Shown one piece after another: positions 41,601-56,400 of a stretch of DNA of 64,000 bases. Both the position numbers and the translations under genes were made by a program. Each line of letters begins with the position of its first letter. Position 1 is the stretch's first letter. Below the pieces are notes generated by a model. It had not been told where the DNA came from. It saw only the letters and a list, made by a program, of their open reading frames with translations, and searched no databases. Source of the stretch: Hermodice carunculata. Its lineage: Eukaryota; Annelida; Polychaeta; Eunicida; Amphinomidae. Location: NCBI GenBank assembly GCA_964020975.1, contig OZ026629.1, positions 45,310,961 to 45,374,960 of the forward strand. Direction: 5' to 3'.

Positions 41601-44600
41601 AAATCAATGTTGAACCTTTATTTTTCTGCACCGCCGACTCACCCTCTAACCCAGCTGTGTGAAGAACACATATCAATATCAAAATTAAGTTTCCTGTGGC
41701 GCCCCCTGACGGACTCCCATGTATTGATACACTAAATGTTACCAGAAAACCAAACACTGCCAGCCACCAGTTAGCTTGGCTGCTACATTTGAAGCATTTG
41801 GATTATTTAGGCAAAGCCTGACAGTGCTGGGTTTTCAAGTCACCCTGGGAGAATACCCAGATCACTTCTTGATTTTATTATACATTGCAAAAAGAAAGAC
41901 AACAATATTCCTTGTACTTTTCTTGCATTGCATGTACATCACAAAATTTTAAATTATAGTTTTGGAAGTGAAGTATGACTGTCAACTACTTAGACAAACT
42001 GAAGACACACAAAGACTAGATGGAAACAGGACACAAAATTGATACTAAAATATGGTCAGATTTGACAAAACGGTGGTCCCTCCTTTGTGTGACCATCCCC
42101 CAGGTTGATCTAACAGTTCAGTCCTACAAATGTCTTTCGTGTAAATGAAGGTTAAATAAAATGGAAAAGATAGCACTAGGGGCCTGATTAATGTGGTCTT
42201 AGATGACAGGGGGTCTCACAACAAAGTGGCTTTTCCAAAGGTATATGCATATCATCACAAATGTGAGAGAAAATCAGTTGACTTGAGGACATTCGTTTTT
42301 CTGCCAAAATGAAAATAAAAGCAAAAGAATTATTCCTTTGCTGGACATTCTCAGCAAAATGGGCACAGATGACAGTCAACTCATCAAATTACAATAAACC
42401 GAAATAAAACTGAGCTTCCAGACAGAATGTATCATAACGAGGCAAATAATAAATGAGTTTTCAGATACATTATCTTATAATCAAGGCAAATAGAGCACAC
42501 TGATTGGCTAAAAGGCCTGTTCCATATTTCGAATACCATAGTGTGTCATGACATGTCACACCACGGTATAGGAAAGTTGTGTACAATGGTAGCCTTGTTT
42601 TCATCTCGTAAACAATGGCAATGCCGAACAAGCAACGTTTTGCTATTGAAGGGGATTTATCTTCCAAAAGAGCGGCATTAAAGCCCAAGAACACCTTAAT
42701 AGCCAATGAATCTTCAGCAAAATTATTCAGGGCATATTTACTAGATGCTGGACAGAATGTAGACTTCCTTCGCTTTATGGAAAAAGAACTTGACAAGCAG
42801 TTGTTTAAATTCTGGTTCGCAGCTCGAACTGGCAAGGGTGAATTGTACAAGAAATCAAGTCTGGAACATACCAAGTCACATAAATAATATATTTGTTGTT
42901 GTTGTTGTTGCTGTTTGTTTATTTGTTTTTATTTTTATGCCAACTACTTGCCTTGAATATGAGATAACATTGCCATGCCATGCTCTGCGGTGGTACACGA
43001 GATTAGGGCACCTCAGTAAGTTGCATACCACAAAGCCCTTTGTGCTTTGTGGTACACAGCACGCTTCTGTGGCCAAATGTTGTGTACCACAGTACAGCAT
43101 GCCATCACTGATAATGTACAAAATGCAAATAATAAACAAGCTTTCAGACACAATGTATTGTAAAATGCAAATAATAAATAAGCTTTCAGATACAATGTAT
43201 CGTCAAGCAAAGCCACAAGTAAAACCCCAAGTGTCTGTGGTGGCTGTTCTATAGCTGTCCCCATCACCTTTCACACAACACTAGGCTCAGCCTCACCTAC
43301 TGCTCAAAGCTTGGGCAGAACTATGTCACACACCACTGTGTCATCTGTATACCCACCATAAACCATGCTATAAGGTTTCTCACAATATTGTGACTCATCA
43401 TATTGTTTCCTGTGCACACTTAAAGCTTTATGCCAAAATGAAACTGACAAACAAGTAATATGTAGTACCTGAAGAAGTTGTACTTCATGGGAAATCTATA
43501 TAAGGGTACCAGTATATGACAGTTACAAGTCACTTTCATTAATTTTCCCATAAGACTACACTTTCTTGCAAACCACAGAAATTTGCATAAAAAAAATTAA
43601 TTAATAAAATATGTCAAGAATTGGTGTGTCTGTCCTGCTTTCTCTGATTGAGGGTGCCTGGATGGAGGGTACGAGTCATTTGGTGATGAGAAGGGAACAA
43701 ATGCAGTAAGCTATCTGTATACATTTCTTTAATTCAGTCTTAGTTGTACAGAAATGACCTCTGACTGATGCAGTTTTACCTTTGACCGATCAGCAGCTGC
43801 ACTTTAAGGATAACAGACCTCTCATTGGCCACGAGAAGCCAATACTCCTTCAAGTGTCGTTTCAGGTAAGTCACAGGTCACTTCCATACAATGAAAACTG
43901 ACTTGTTAAGAATAAAGCTGAAAAAATGGTGTGTTGTTGTGAGCAGAGGTGATGGTTGTTTTGCAATCAACAAAGTACAGTTGGAGGTATAGATTGCAAG
44001 TGTGCGGACGACAGAAGCAATTAAATCAAGAAAGACATGTGGAGGAGGTGGCACACTGCATTTGTCCCCTCCTTGTCCCTATGTTACTTGTGCCCTCAGC
44101 CCAGGCCCCCTCAATCAGAAAAAGCAAGACAGCTTTGGTACACAGTTGTAATTGATATATTTTCCAAGTATGTACAGTTTACAGCACTTTGTAAGTGACT
44201 GTAAAGTCTTATCTCCCTGTAAAAGACTTCCACTGCAGAATAATAATTTATCTGGTACATATCTATAACTAAGTATTCCGACAGGGCAAATGATGGTGAT
44301 CAAGTTGCCTGCAAAATTATCCAAATTTACATAAATGTGTGTCCAATTTTCTCACTGAATATCAAAGCTACTTGTGGACCAGGTATCTACATACTCTGAG
44401 TGCACTGTTCAGTCACCTGCCCTGTAGCACTAAAGATGTCACAAGAATTCTGACTGGTCATCTATCATAAAGCCACAGTGTTCATGTGAAGTTTACAAAG
44501 AAAACACTTACAAAATATGACATCATCCCAGTGGTCTTTACTGAGAGACTTGGATCGTCTGGCTGCTTTCTTTTTGAAGAAACTGCCACCACGATGGCCC

Positions 44601-45677
44601 TTGCCTGGGTGGTTCTCCTTCTCACTTAGTTGCTGCTGCTGGGTATGAGCCAACTGCTCTGCCCTGCAGGAAGCAAAAAGAAAAAAAATATGGACAGTTA
44701 AACTATCCATCAGTACACTGTCCTAAGTATCAGCTTTTTTTGAAGGTAGCTGGTTGGTATAGATTCATCACCAAAACAATTTTTTTTTTCCAAATAGGTA
44801 ATCATATGAACAAAAAAGTTAACCCATCTTTTTATTCTGTCTTTGGCCTATTATTAGCAGTTTTATATCATTTACACATTTCACAAAGTTGTGTGTCTAC
44901 ATCCAGTCATGCAAAACTAGAACACTTGTCACCCACAGATTGGATACCCCCACTTTGAACATTCTCGGGTCCTGTGACCTTAAAAATGAGGACAAGATCA
45001 CAAAAATGTAACCAGGTCAAGACAAAGCATCAAGGTACACAGGAGGTAAATTTGAGTTTGATTCAGCCAATCAGTCATGAAATATCCAGCTCACAAGGAT
45101 TTTGCTATGGACAGTTGGACAGTCCGACAAGCCAAAAAACTATTAAAATTAGACAGGCTGTTCAAAGGGAGCTTTGCCATTTTGTGTCTCGTGGCAGTTT
45201 CTTTAACTCTTTACATAGGGTCACACTTTTTGCTGCCAGTAAGTCCCAATTCACTTTGATCTCCATGAATCCACACTGAGGGACAATGATCTACACCCTT
45301 AATTCATTACTTGTACCTGTTTTTGTTGGGTATGATGCCCTTCTGTGTCTCCTGGTGGTTGCGTCCAATCCGGCTGGCCACCCACGCCCCAACCACTCCG
45401 CCACTCAGGGTGTCTGTCACATGGAACACATCACCACTACGATAGCACATCTCATTATGATCAGGGTTGTCATAGTTGAAATGTGTTCTGCAAACAAAGT
45501 TGAGACATGATCACCAACATTTTCAGCAAATATACATGGTAGGAGGCAGGGCTATTGAAGAACACAGCATTATAACTTTATGACATACAGAGTATCATGA
45601 TTAATATTCCCTGTGTTTTTGTGATTTTGATGCAGATCTAATTTCAGAAATTTAAACACATATTCTCTTTTTTGCAG

Positions 45678-45727
<50 letters not shown>

Positions 45728-47893
45728 TGTAAGTACATATTGAAAAAAATTTGATCTATAATGGTTAGTACATGTATTTGTTAAACTATTTTAGGAGTCA
45801 TGATCACATTAAGTGTAATTTAAGAATGAAATTATGCAGCGTAAAGTCTTACCTGATATAGAAAGAATCCCCTGTACCTCCACTTTGCATTAATCTTTCA
45901 AAGTCTGCAAAAACATACATTTACAATGAAATGCAAATTTGATATGAATTAAAATAACTTTATGCCACCTGAAATTACAGGAATGATCAAATCCTACTGA
46001 TTTTTCAGCAATGAGCCATATAAACTCATACAAGGTATTCCTATCATATAAAATAAAATACTTCAATTTGTTAAAATGCTCTTAATATGGGTCTTCACCA
46101 AACAGGCATATCTATCTGCCTTGCTGTGTTTGAAATTGCTCCTACAACCCCTTACTGTATTACAAGTGCGTGTTCAGATAATCCGCCACATAGTATGATC
46201 CTACCAACCCCTGGATACGCTGTAATAGCAGGTACTCACCGTCGCGCCGGTACTGTACCAGCAGACTGATATGATCCTGTAAGCTGACCAGCAGCATGAC
46301 CGCCTCCTCTCGTGTTTTCCCTCTCATGTCTACCTCATTAACCTGCCAAGCAGATCAAGTACATGCATACATTAATTTCTGGCACTTTGCAAAATCTGAT
46401 AGAGAAGCCTTTGGGGGCTGAATCAACAGGTTTCTTTGATATACTCTGGGTACAATGGAACCAGAGTGCACTAAGTACAGCTATCAAAGCTCTTGACTTA
46501 TTGTCTATAAGTGTATATCATTCTTGCTCAGAACAAAAAAACCTCGTGACATTTACCACAATTTTTGGTTATTTGGAAACAGGAAATGTGGCCTGATGAT
46601 CCACTGGCATTAGGTCCTTCAGGGTTTAAAATAAAGACAACTTTGCAGCTGTGTGACTTTTAATGAATGTATGAGCAGCAAGTTGGCCCTTTCAACCAGT
46701 TACTAATGTTCATGTGTCTTGAGGTGTGCACAGCTTTGTCACCTGGCAACAACTAATTTTCCAGAACATTTCTAGAGAGTTCAACTTCTCTCAAAAGACT
46801 ACTCCTGGGGATGACCAAAAAGTGGTCTGTCAAGACAAGTGGTCTTTCATACAAGGTACAGCCAACAAAAACCAGAGCCATGCCCAGGGGGCATTAATGT
46901 CTCACCAGCATAATTCAAGCCACTGGGAAGTTTTTCTACAATGCTCATTCAAGCATGATGTAACCAATGAAGTGTGCCAGTGATGGTACAAATCTGTAGT
47001 GATCATCACTATAAATCATTTACCCAAGTATGAAAGCCATACCCAGTGTTGTTAGTGAAATAATGCCAGTCTGAAGTTTTTCTACAATGATCATTCAAGC
47101 ATGATGTAACCAATGAAGTGTGCCAATGATGGTAACAAGAGGATCATGATGATCCTGTGCTCTGCTGACTGGGATCTGCTTTTACAGTATTGGAACACAT
47201 GGACTGCAGTCTAGATTTGTACAGCTATATACATGTATGTAGAGTGGTAGCAAAGTTTGTCCTTAAAATAAATTTTGCGGAAGGACGGACAGACGGACAG
47301 ACGGACAACGGACGCAAACGGATTCTATAAGCTCTGCTGATGGTAGTACATGTATTATAAATTGACATACCTTGCTGTTTCAATGGCTGCCGGTGTACAG
47401 TGGCAGCACTCACTTACAGTCACAAAGTCTGATATCGCACAACTTTGTCAAAAATTAACATATCCACATTTTTTTCGCAAACTTCCATTGTCTAATGTAC
47501 AACTATATTTTGATAAAATTTTAAGCAATTCTATCATGCTGTTCTGGAGAAGAAGTCGAAAATAGCCTTAACACGCAAAAATTCATAAAAAATAGGAAAA
47601 AATTGCAGCACCACCTGGTGGCCAAAATAAGAACTAGTTGACCCCAGATAACTCTATGTGCAGTATCAAAGCAATTGGCCAGGTAGTTCTTGAGATGAAG
47701 AAATTTTATTTTTTTTGCAAAAAATAAATTAAAAAATTCATTAAAAATAGAAAAATTATTGCATCATCTTCTCCTTCGCAAACTTGGTAGAGGTTCACCT
47801 GGGCAACATCCATGTGCAAAATTAAAACATTCCATACTGCAGTTTTTGAGAAGTCAGAAGAGTAAATACAATAGTGTAATATATGCACTGTAT

Positions 47894-47941
<48 letters not shown>

Positions 47942-50900
47942 CTGCAGCACTTCCTTACAGTTGCGAAGTTTGATATCCCATAACTTTGCCTAAAATTAAC
48001 ATATCCACATTATTTTCGCAAACTTCCATTGTCTAATGTCCAACTATATTCTGATAAAATTTTAAGCAATTCTGTTCAGCCGTTCTAGAGAAGAAGTCGA
48101 AAATAGCCTTAACTGGCAATAATTCATAAAAAAAATAAGAAAAAATCACAGCGCCACCTGGTGGCCAAAATAAGAACTAGTTGACCCCAGATGACCCTAT
48201 GTGCAATATAAAAGCAATTGGCTTCGTAGTTCTTAAGATGAAGAAATTTTAATTTTTTTCAAAAAATAAATTAAAAAATTCATAAAAAATAGAAAAATTA
48301 TTGCATCATCATCTCCTTCGCACTTGGTAGAGGTCCACCTGGGGATCATCCATGTGCAAAATCAAAACATTCTATGTAGCGGTTTTTGAGAAGTCGTCGA
48401 AAATATAAAAAGTCTAACGACAGACGGACGGACGGACAGACGGACAACAGACGCAAACGGATTCTATAAGCTCTGCTGACTGACAAGTCAGCAGAGCTAA
48501 AAATCTGTAGTGACCATTACATTAAATCAATACCCACATATGGAAGCCCTACCCAGTGTAGTTAGTGAAATAATGCCAGTCCGAATTTTTTTGTTGACGG
48601 ACAGACAGGAAGCGAGTGCTTGGTCTTGTTGCCAGGTTACGCTGGCGAGACGCAAATTATGAGCACAGTATCCTGAAAAGGTAAGTCCTTGAAAACAGGT
48701 GGTGTCTCGTTGGAATAGTCTCAAGACAGAGATCACTGTACTTGTGACATTCTCACATAAACAACACATGCTTTTGCTTTCCATAAAATTTATTACCAGT
48801 TTTTCATGGAAGAAAATCTCTTTCCACCAAAGCTTCCTTGATTGTAGCCCTAAACATGGTTGTCAAAGAAACATGATCTTTCCAATAATAACTGGGATTT
48901 GGTGTTGAGCATTGGAGCACAAATAATTACTACAAGTTGGTGTTTATCACGTCTGAAGATGGCATTTCAAAGCAGTAAAGGAAGTTTTACTCTGACTAAC
49001 TTTCATTGTTATATGTACTTCACTTTGTCCAGGTAATAAAACACCAGTGCCACTGTTTCCTTGTATATGAAATATTTCACATAGCAACTGATCAGTAACT
49101 CATCTCATTTCAGAGTCCCACATGCAGACCCCCATACTACACACTGTATTGATCTTTTATATGTGTGTTTTTACTCATTATAAGTTTCTGTAGTGTTGAA
49201 TCAATTTTTTAATATGGACTTTAGTCTAAAATAAAGCCATCTTATCTTATCTTATCTTATCTTATCTTATCGTGGCTTTCAAGCTGCCAAGCCAGGATGA
49301 TATGTAAGCAATGGCTAACACCATGGGCATACTGTACACTGTTGTTTTATGCTTGAAGCGAACTGGAATACTTTCAAAAATCAGAATTCGTTTCACTTTT
49401 AGCAGTTATATGAATGCATGAATAAAATGCCATCCACCCCCACCCCTCACCCAAGTACAGGTAACATCATGGTGTCTTCTGTTTTAAGTACACATATGCA
49501 CTCTCAATTGTTAATCTCCTCTCACATACATGGGTGACACTTTTTTCCAAAGTGTCCAATCACAACTCCTGAGTTGTCAAAGTGAAAGAGTCAAGGACCA
49601 CAATAGCAGATGGCCAGGATCCTGTACCCTGCTGACCAAATATGTACTTAACTTTGTCAAGATGGTCAAAAAACATTGCCAGTTTTTTTCCTTGTAGCCT
49701 GGGGCTAAGATCACCTGGCCCATATTTGCCAGACAATCCCTCATCAATTAGCAACAATGAAGAGTAATGAAACCAGTTCTTTGCATTTGAACTAATGTAC
49801 TTTGTCAATATTGGGCAATTGGACCTGCAGGCTGCAAATGGAATAAAGCCAGACAGGGCCATAATGCAGAGAAAACAGTTTTACCTGGACAATTATTATG
49901 TTTTACCTGGACAATTATTATGTTTTACCTGGTGTGTGGCCTGCTGTACTATTAATTGCAAATTACAGCCAACGACACACTGGCCAAAGCTTGCAATAAA
50001 CATTGACATGTAATCATCTCCCACGTAATGGTCCTAGGATACACAACCTGGCATGTGGCTGCATGTCCGGCACACTGTTAAAACACCTCAAGGCAGTTCC
50101 TCAGGGCAAATCTGAAGGACTTGCACTTCATTTCATATCCCAAGTTCCCAGTTTTCTGGACACTCGTGTATGTTTGTTTATAGATGTCTCACATATACTC
50201 TAATTGTTGGCAAAACATACTTACAGGGTGTGTGGGTATAAGTGTGTCTTGGCTTTCAACAACCGGTTTAGTATCTGAGTAAACAGGCAGTACCTGTGTC
50301 GCAATTTTCATTTAGGCCAGTCACAGGTACTTACCCTCATTCAATGGTAACCTGCAGACTTTACCTGATTCGGTGAGCCAACTTTGTGCTCAGACTTTTT
50401 CCATGTCATGCTACATATTAGGCACAGGTTACGACACCAAGGCTAATGCAGAAATCAGTAGCCACAGTCAAAATTTATAATTCACATCTTTGCATTATCC
50501 ATCATGTGTACTCATACTTATTTTTTTTTTTTCAAAAAACTGATTCATTTTAATTTTACTCCATGGGACTTTACCTTTAGTATCTGGTCACCCTCTCGTA
50601 GACCTTGTTGCTCAGCTGGGGTACCTGGGGCAACAGCAGCCACAAAAATCCCCGTCACATTTCCTCCAGAGACTCGAATACCCACTCCTCCTACTTTTTG
50701 GAAGCTGACTAATCGTGGCTCTGGCCTGTAATAATACAACAGTGGTTGATTAACACATTCACGATCCATGTTACAACAAACATCTTCATGCACCTTCGTG
50801 TACTCCTGGATAGCTGGCTCGAGGTACATTTTGGTGAAGAATGACAGACCAGGGCTTTGCCTAACATCAACTGTTCTCCAGTGTGATCATGCTGGTTTAT

Positions 50901-53361
50901 CAAAGGCAATGGTAGTGAAAGGGTCAACTGATGGTACAGGGCAACCTTTTCATGTATGCAGCAAAGATTTGTTTTGGACTTATTTTCAATCAAAAAAAAA
51001 AGAAGGAGCAGCAATTTATTCTGCAAGCCAGATGGCTCAATCCCTCTTCAATTACTCTATCTATAATTAGGACCCACTAAGCTTCAAAAATTGAAATTGG
51101 AAATTAGATTTTACATTTTTGAAGGCCCGCTTTTCTCTGACACTTAAATAATAATACCAGAGAAAGTTGTTACAAGATACATGTAAATATCTGTAATGAT
51201 TCCTGTTTTCTCTTTTTTTTTTCTTTTTTAAGCACCTTGGGAATACATGTGCAAAGCCATGCAGATGTGAGGTCACCACAGATGGGTGGTGTAACTTTAA
51301 TTCTGATGCCAGACCATTCCGCAATCTTTTGAATTTTAATACCTTAATCTTACTTTCTTGATACATGTAATCTTACTCTCGCATTTTTCAATATAATGGT
51401 AATTATGAAAACACCACAAAACATATTTTTGGCAGAAAGTTTTTTCAAAAGTTTCTGAAAAACAATGTCTACATTCTATGAAAGGAACATCAGCTTGAAT
51501 GAGCCAAGGATGTATGTGTATCCTGTGGCAGTGACTACAGTGTTTGGTAGCAATAATAGTGTATCTCATTCATGTGGTCCTATGATACATCCATATTTAG
51601 TGTCTTGCATGCAAAAACAACAACATATGCATGGATTAGGAAATACCAATCAAAATTACATGTGGAGGAAAGTCACAACAAATTTCGGGGAAACTTACTT
51701 ATATGGGTACGGGCGCCAAAGGAAATTGCACAATGGAATAAAGTGCTATAGGCCTCACTTTCTTCCGTCATCTGCACACAGACGTGCATAGTACTTATTC
51801 CCATATAAGTGGGTTCCCCAAATTTCTTTCCTTTTTTTTTTTTTTTTAATGTTATTTGCATGATCATCAACATCAGTCCAATTCGCGTTGTGTTCTTGCC
51901 AAGCAACAAAAGTTTACTACATAAAGTACACATCACACCACAGCAATGAGCACATCCAAAGCACATACATGTGCAGCATACAGCTGACGTCAGCCAAAGT
52001 ATTGTCAGGTTAGCCCTTCTCATCTTTTTATCATCAACTGAAAAATGCTTTTAATATGCCAGGACACAAGCTGCATACCACGGATATATGATATAATGCT
52101 GAAATAAACTTTCTGATCATATAATTGAACCAGTCAAGTCAAATGGAAATTTACCAACATTTTTCTGTCACTGACTACAAAAGCAGACTACAAAGAATTA
52201 TCCCAAGAATGGAAAATAGTATAGTTGGCCGCACAATTTTCTGTACACTATGAAATATTTCAGATTTGACAGCAAAACTTCATATTTCATCTGAAACTAA
52301 AATATGCAAAAAAAAAAAAAAAAAAATTAAAGGAATTAGCAATGGCAGAGAAGACAGGTCATAAATGTACACTTGATTTCTACTGCCTAGTAAGAAATCT
52401 GTGAAGTGATCCCATCACATATGTGGTGACAAAATACATGAAACCCAAACCAGTGTATGAAACACAGAGGAGCATGCAACAGATAGAGAACCATGCAATT
52501 AGCCTTGTCCTGCTGCTCCTAGCTTATAGCCTAAAGGTCTATTGCCTTCAATTTTCAAAAAGCAAACTGCGAGAAAATCCTTCATGTCTGGTCCGAATTT
52601 CTGGATACAATAAAATGTCTTGAAATAATCCTACAAATAGTTACAGCCATATGGCACCACTGGTCAAAGGGAATTACCTAATATGTCATGTCGAATCACA
52701 TTTGTCAGTTCATGCCAGGTGATTCCTTTTCACCAGTGAGGCCCTCTAGTGAATCAAGTTTTAGGCTTATCCCATCTGTAGATTTGATTCTCATGCACTT
52801 AAACCTAAATCACAAATTTTCTTCTTGATGTCTTCTGCAATAAAAGAGGGGCAGCACACAGTGAGAAAAGTTGCTGACCAGAGGTTTTCAGCAGGACAAG
52901 TATATGTTATGAAGAAGGGGTGAAAACACCTCACCCACAGCAAGACACCAGGCTTACCTCATGTAGGGTCGCTCATATGTCCACCGGCTGACAGTGGGGA
53001 AAACAACACACCTGTTAGCAATCCCTCTCTCCTGTCATTATCACACTGCGGAATCACATGACCTTGTACTGCTATGATCATGGTTACCCATAGGAATTAC
53101 CCATTTATGGCAGGAGCTGTGCAGTTCATAATGTTTGAAAATGCCTCCTCTTTTTAACAAACTATTCTCTTTGAACAGTTTATATATTAGGGCAAGCACA
53201 TGTGCCCTCATAATAATCTGAAGAATTACCAAACTGAAGTCCATGTAGTATTCAAGTCATGTGATCCCACAGAGTAACATATTTAACTACTGTCATGGTA
53301 CAGATGACCCGACTATAGGAATATATTCATGCAACCTGTAAACTGACAGGACACAACCATT

Positions 53362-53410
<49 letters not shown>

Positions 53411-56400
53411 CACTGTTTCACTCATCTGGTTACCCATTCACTCAGTTATAAATGTTACACTCCAGTGGCCCTATTCACAAAGAATTTGATCTGATCCTGA
53501 TGTTGATCCTAAATTAATAATTACTATACCTTTGACCCTGAACTGCTTAATTGTTGGCCTAATATACATGTATGAATCAAAATTTCCAGGAATAAACAAT
53601 CTGTGTCCCGGGCTACAATACTAACTCATTTTTCAACATTTTTATTTTATCAAATTAATGTTAGTTTAATCCAGCACTTTATCCTTTAAGCTGGATCAAA
53701 ATCTGGACCAAATTAAGATTACACCATAATCCTGAACTGTCAATCTTGTACTTTGTACAAAAGCCATAAAAAACATTGGTTAACGCTAAAATTATTCATG
53801 TGAACCAGGATTAAAGCATGTCAGATCAAAACAAGTTGATTTTAATTTTGATCCTAAATTTCTTATCAGATTAAGAAATTCTTTGTGAATATGGCCGTGG
53901 GTTATCATCATTATCTGTTTCTGTACATTTCTGAGGGTTTAATTACTTCGCTTTATCCAATTTCAAGACATCATGACTTGCTTGTTCTGAACTATATAGC
54001 CTGTAATATTGCTCTTGCAAACAAGAGGCCCACGGACCTAATCCTCTGCTCTCAATTGACATGATAGAAGTGTGTAATCAGATGAAACATGCATTTGTAT
54101 GCACTTTATCATGGAATGGGTATCAGACTATAAATTTCCACAAAATTTGACACCTGACCTAACACGCGCTTAGCATAAATTTGGTTGAGCAATTTGTGCT
54201 CAAGCTAGTAAATTCAATGCAGTATCCAACTCTATACTGTCAGCTTTGAATAAAACTACAGCTGGTGCTACCAGTATTACACACATCATAGCCTTTTGTG
54301 CATGTAATGTGCCTGTAACAGATGACAATATGTCCACCATTAAAGATGTGACATCACTATTGAACTTGAAGTACATTTTCTTTCATAAAATTAGTCCATA
54401 AAGTAATATTTGCTATCCTCAAAATTTAGGTGCCTATCGCATTTACAAGTAATTGTTCACAAGTGGACAGAAAGATTGAAATGAACAATCACATTAAGCT
54501 CTGCCATCTTCAGTCAGCAGGCATAAAAATGTATTTTAACGAACATGATCCAAACCTGGACTTTGAGGAAAATTCAACCCTCAAATTACAATATGGGTGT
54601 TTACTTGAATATTACAGAGAAGACAATGATCATGGAAGTAACATGAAACAAACTGGGGAGGCACATATACTCTGTAACACCTTGCTTAGCCAACTATACC
54701 ACTTCATCAGAAACTTGAAATTGAATGGCTAACAAGGTTAAATTAAACAAACTCAGGGAAATCCTGCCAGCTAATCAGGCAAAACAATACTTTCATATAT
54801 ACAACTGCATTGAAAGTAAGTGTTAAAGAGTACATGTATATAATGTCACGGCCCCAGGAAAATACAAGAAGACAGACCTAGCCCATATACATTGACATAG
54901 ATATGTATCTTTCTATGATACAGAGTACCACACCATCCTGAAACGCCTTGATATACTTTGTATTTTGAAGTTCACATTTTGAGCACCAACAGCCAGAAGG
55001 AAACAGATCCACATATACATAACAGGTGCAGTTGTAAAGAACCATATTAATCTAAAAAAACACAAAACAAATTTTAAATAAAAGAAAAGAAAAGAGTCTG
55101 CCTCAAGCACTGTGCAATATTCCAGGAGTTTCAAGTTTCACATGCACAGTGATACTTAAAATTCTAAAGGAAACTTAATATCCTTGTGGACTTCAATTAT
55201 GGAAGTATACAAAGGATCATGTAGTCTTTGGCCCTGCATAAGCCACATGTCTAGTGGTGATGTCATGGTTATGTTGATGCCATGATAATGCTGATGCCAA
55301 CAACACTAGAAAAGAGATGCCAATGTCATTACTTACCCATCATGTGGTCTGCGCCGAACAGATGCCTCTGTTTCATCTGGCTGCTGCGGTCTGACTGCAT
55401 AAGGGTCATCGTATGGTGAATATCCAATCCCAGGGGCTGGGGGTCGGGGCGGCCCATCTTAAGTGATCAAAATTGGAAATCGTTAGTCATATTAAAACAC
55501 AACAAAACAGACACAAGAAAGGTTTTAAGCAATGACATAGGTTTGTATTCATTGATACATAATTTGAACTGCTCATGCTATTTCACAGGAAACTAGCGTA
55601 ACATACAACATACCAATTTTCTGGCAATGGTGACAGCCAATACACAATGGGCCTATACATAAGTAAATGCCTTGAATTAAAGTAAGTTACCAATGAAAAA
55701 TAAAATGCATGCATAGCGTGATATGACATGCCAAAAAGTTGAAATGACTGTGACAGATACCAGTTGAACCTAAAACTTCTTTGTCCACTTGTACTTTCCA
55801 GTGTGTAAAAATTTCAAGCCACTGATCTCATGAATTATTATTTAGAAGAAAGACAATTTTTGGATTAGCACATTGTACAAGATATGTACAAAAATGTTAT
55901 GACTGGATGACAAATAAGATATGGACACAGAAGTATATACACGTACATACATACAGAAGTTAGAGTGTTATGACCTTGTTATATTAATGAGACACCAATT
56001 AAGCTTGTGCCATTACCACTAATCCATAGCTAATAGCCCACCTGATGAAGATCATATTATCAATATTAAGTTATCAGGGACACCCAATGCAGGCTCAATT
56101 ATTTATCATTAAATACACAGACATGTTCCTGCTAACTGTAGTGACCAGGGCTCATGGGTTCATAAACTTACCATTATTAGCCATATTTGGAAGAGGAGGG
56201 CGCGGGGGAGCATCATCATAAGGCGAGCGGGGTTCATCCCTTCTACTCATTAAGGGCGTGGCAGGCTGATCCAGCTGGGCAAAGGAAATGGGCTTAAGGG
56301 GTGGGCGTTCTGCTGGGCGATCGGACGATCCGTATACCCGGTCTGTGTTATCCTGTTTGCGCTGGAATTCAGGAGTTCTGGGGCCCCAAGAGGCAGGGGG

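Larger units (their letters stand above)
42412..43210 (+). mobile_element. Direct-repeat-bounded unit with a Crypton-like fragment
   Basis: Both ends carry about 85 bases built of two 42-base units (AATGCAAATAATAAATAAGC then TTTCAGATACAATGTATCGT; left copy GGCAAATAATAAATGAG then TTTTCAGATACATTAT). The repeats are in the same orientation. Between them lie a Crypton-like N-terminal reading frame (42615-42887) and a hairpin-forming segment (42972-43106). It may be a truncated or internally deleted element. Confidence 0.5.
37806..44511. other. Intron 11 (6.7 kb), holding a repeat cluster
   Basis: No further ZO exon is seen. It holds a 28-base tandem duplication (about 40226-40280), two palindromic piggyBac-like relics (40.97 and 41.17 kb) and the Crypton-like fragment (42.4-43.2 kb). 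The rest is unremarkable AT-rich sequence. Confidence 0.5.

Noticed and set aside
47137-48498. Helitron call for the hairpin-ended element
   Set aside because: The 3' hairpin followed by CTAA is tempting, but the CTAA overlaps the hairpin arm, the 5' end is not TC, and the target is not a plain A|T site.
49000-49270. LINE 3' end before the CTTAT repeat
   Set aside because: AATAAAG followed by a short repeat fits a LINE tail, but no ORF2 remnant could be read upstream.
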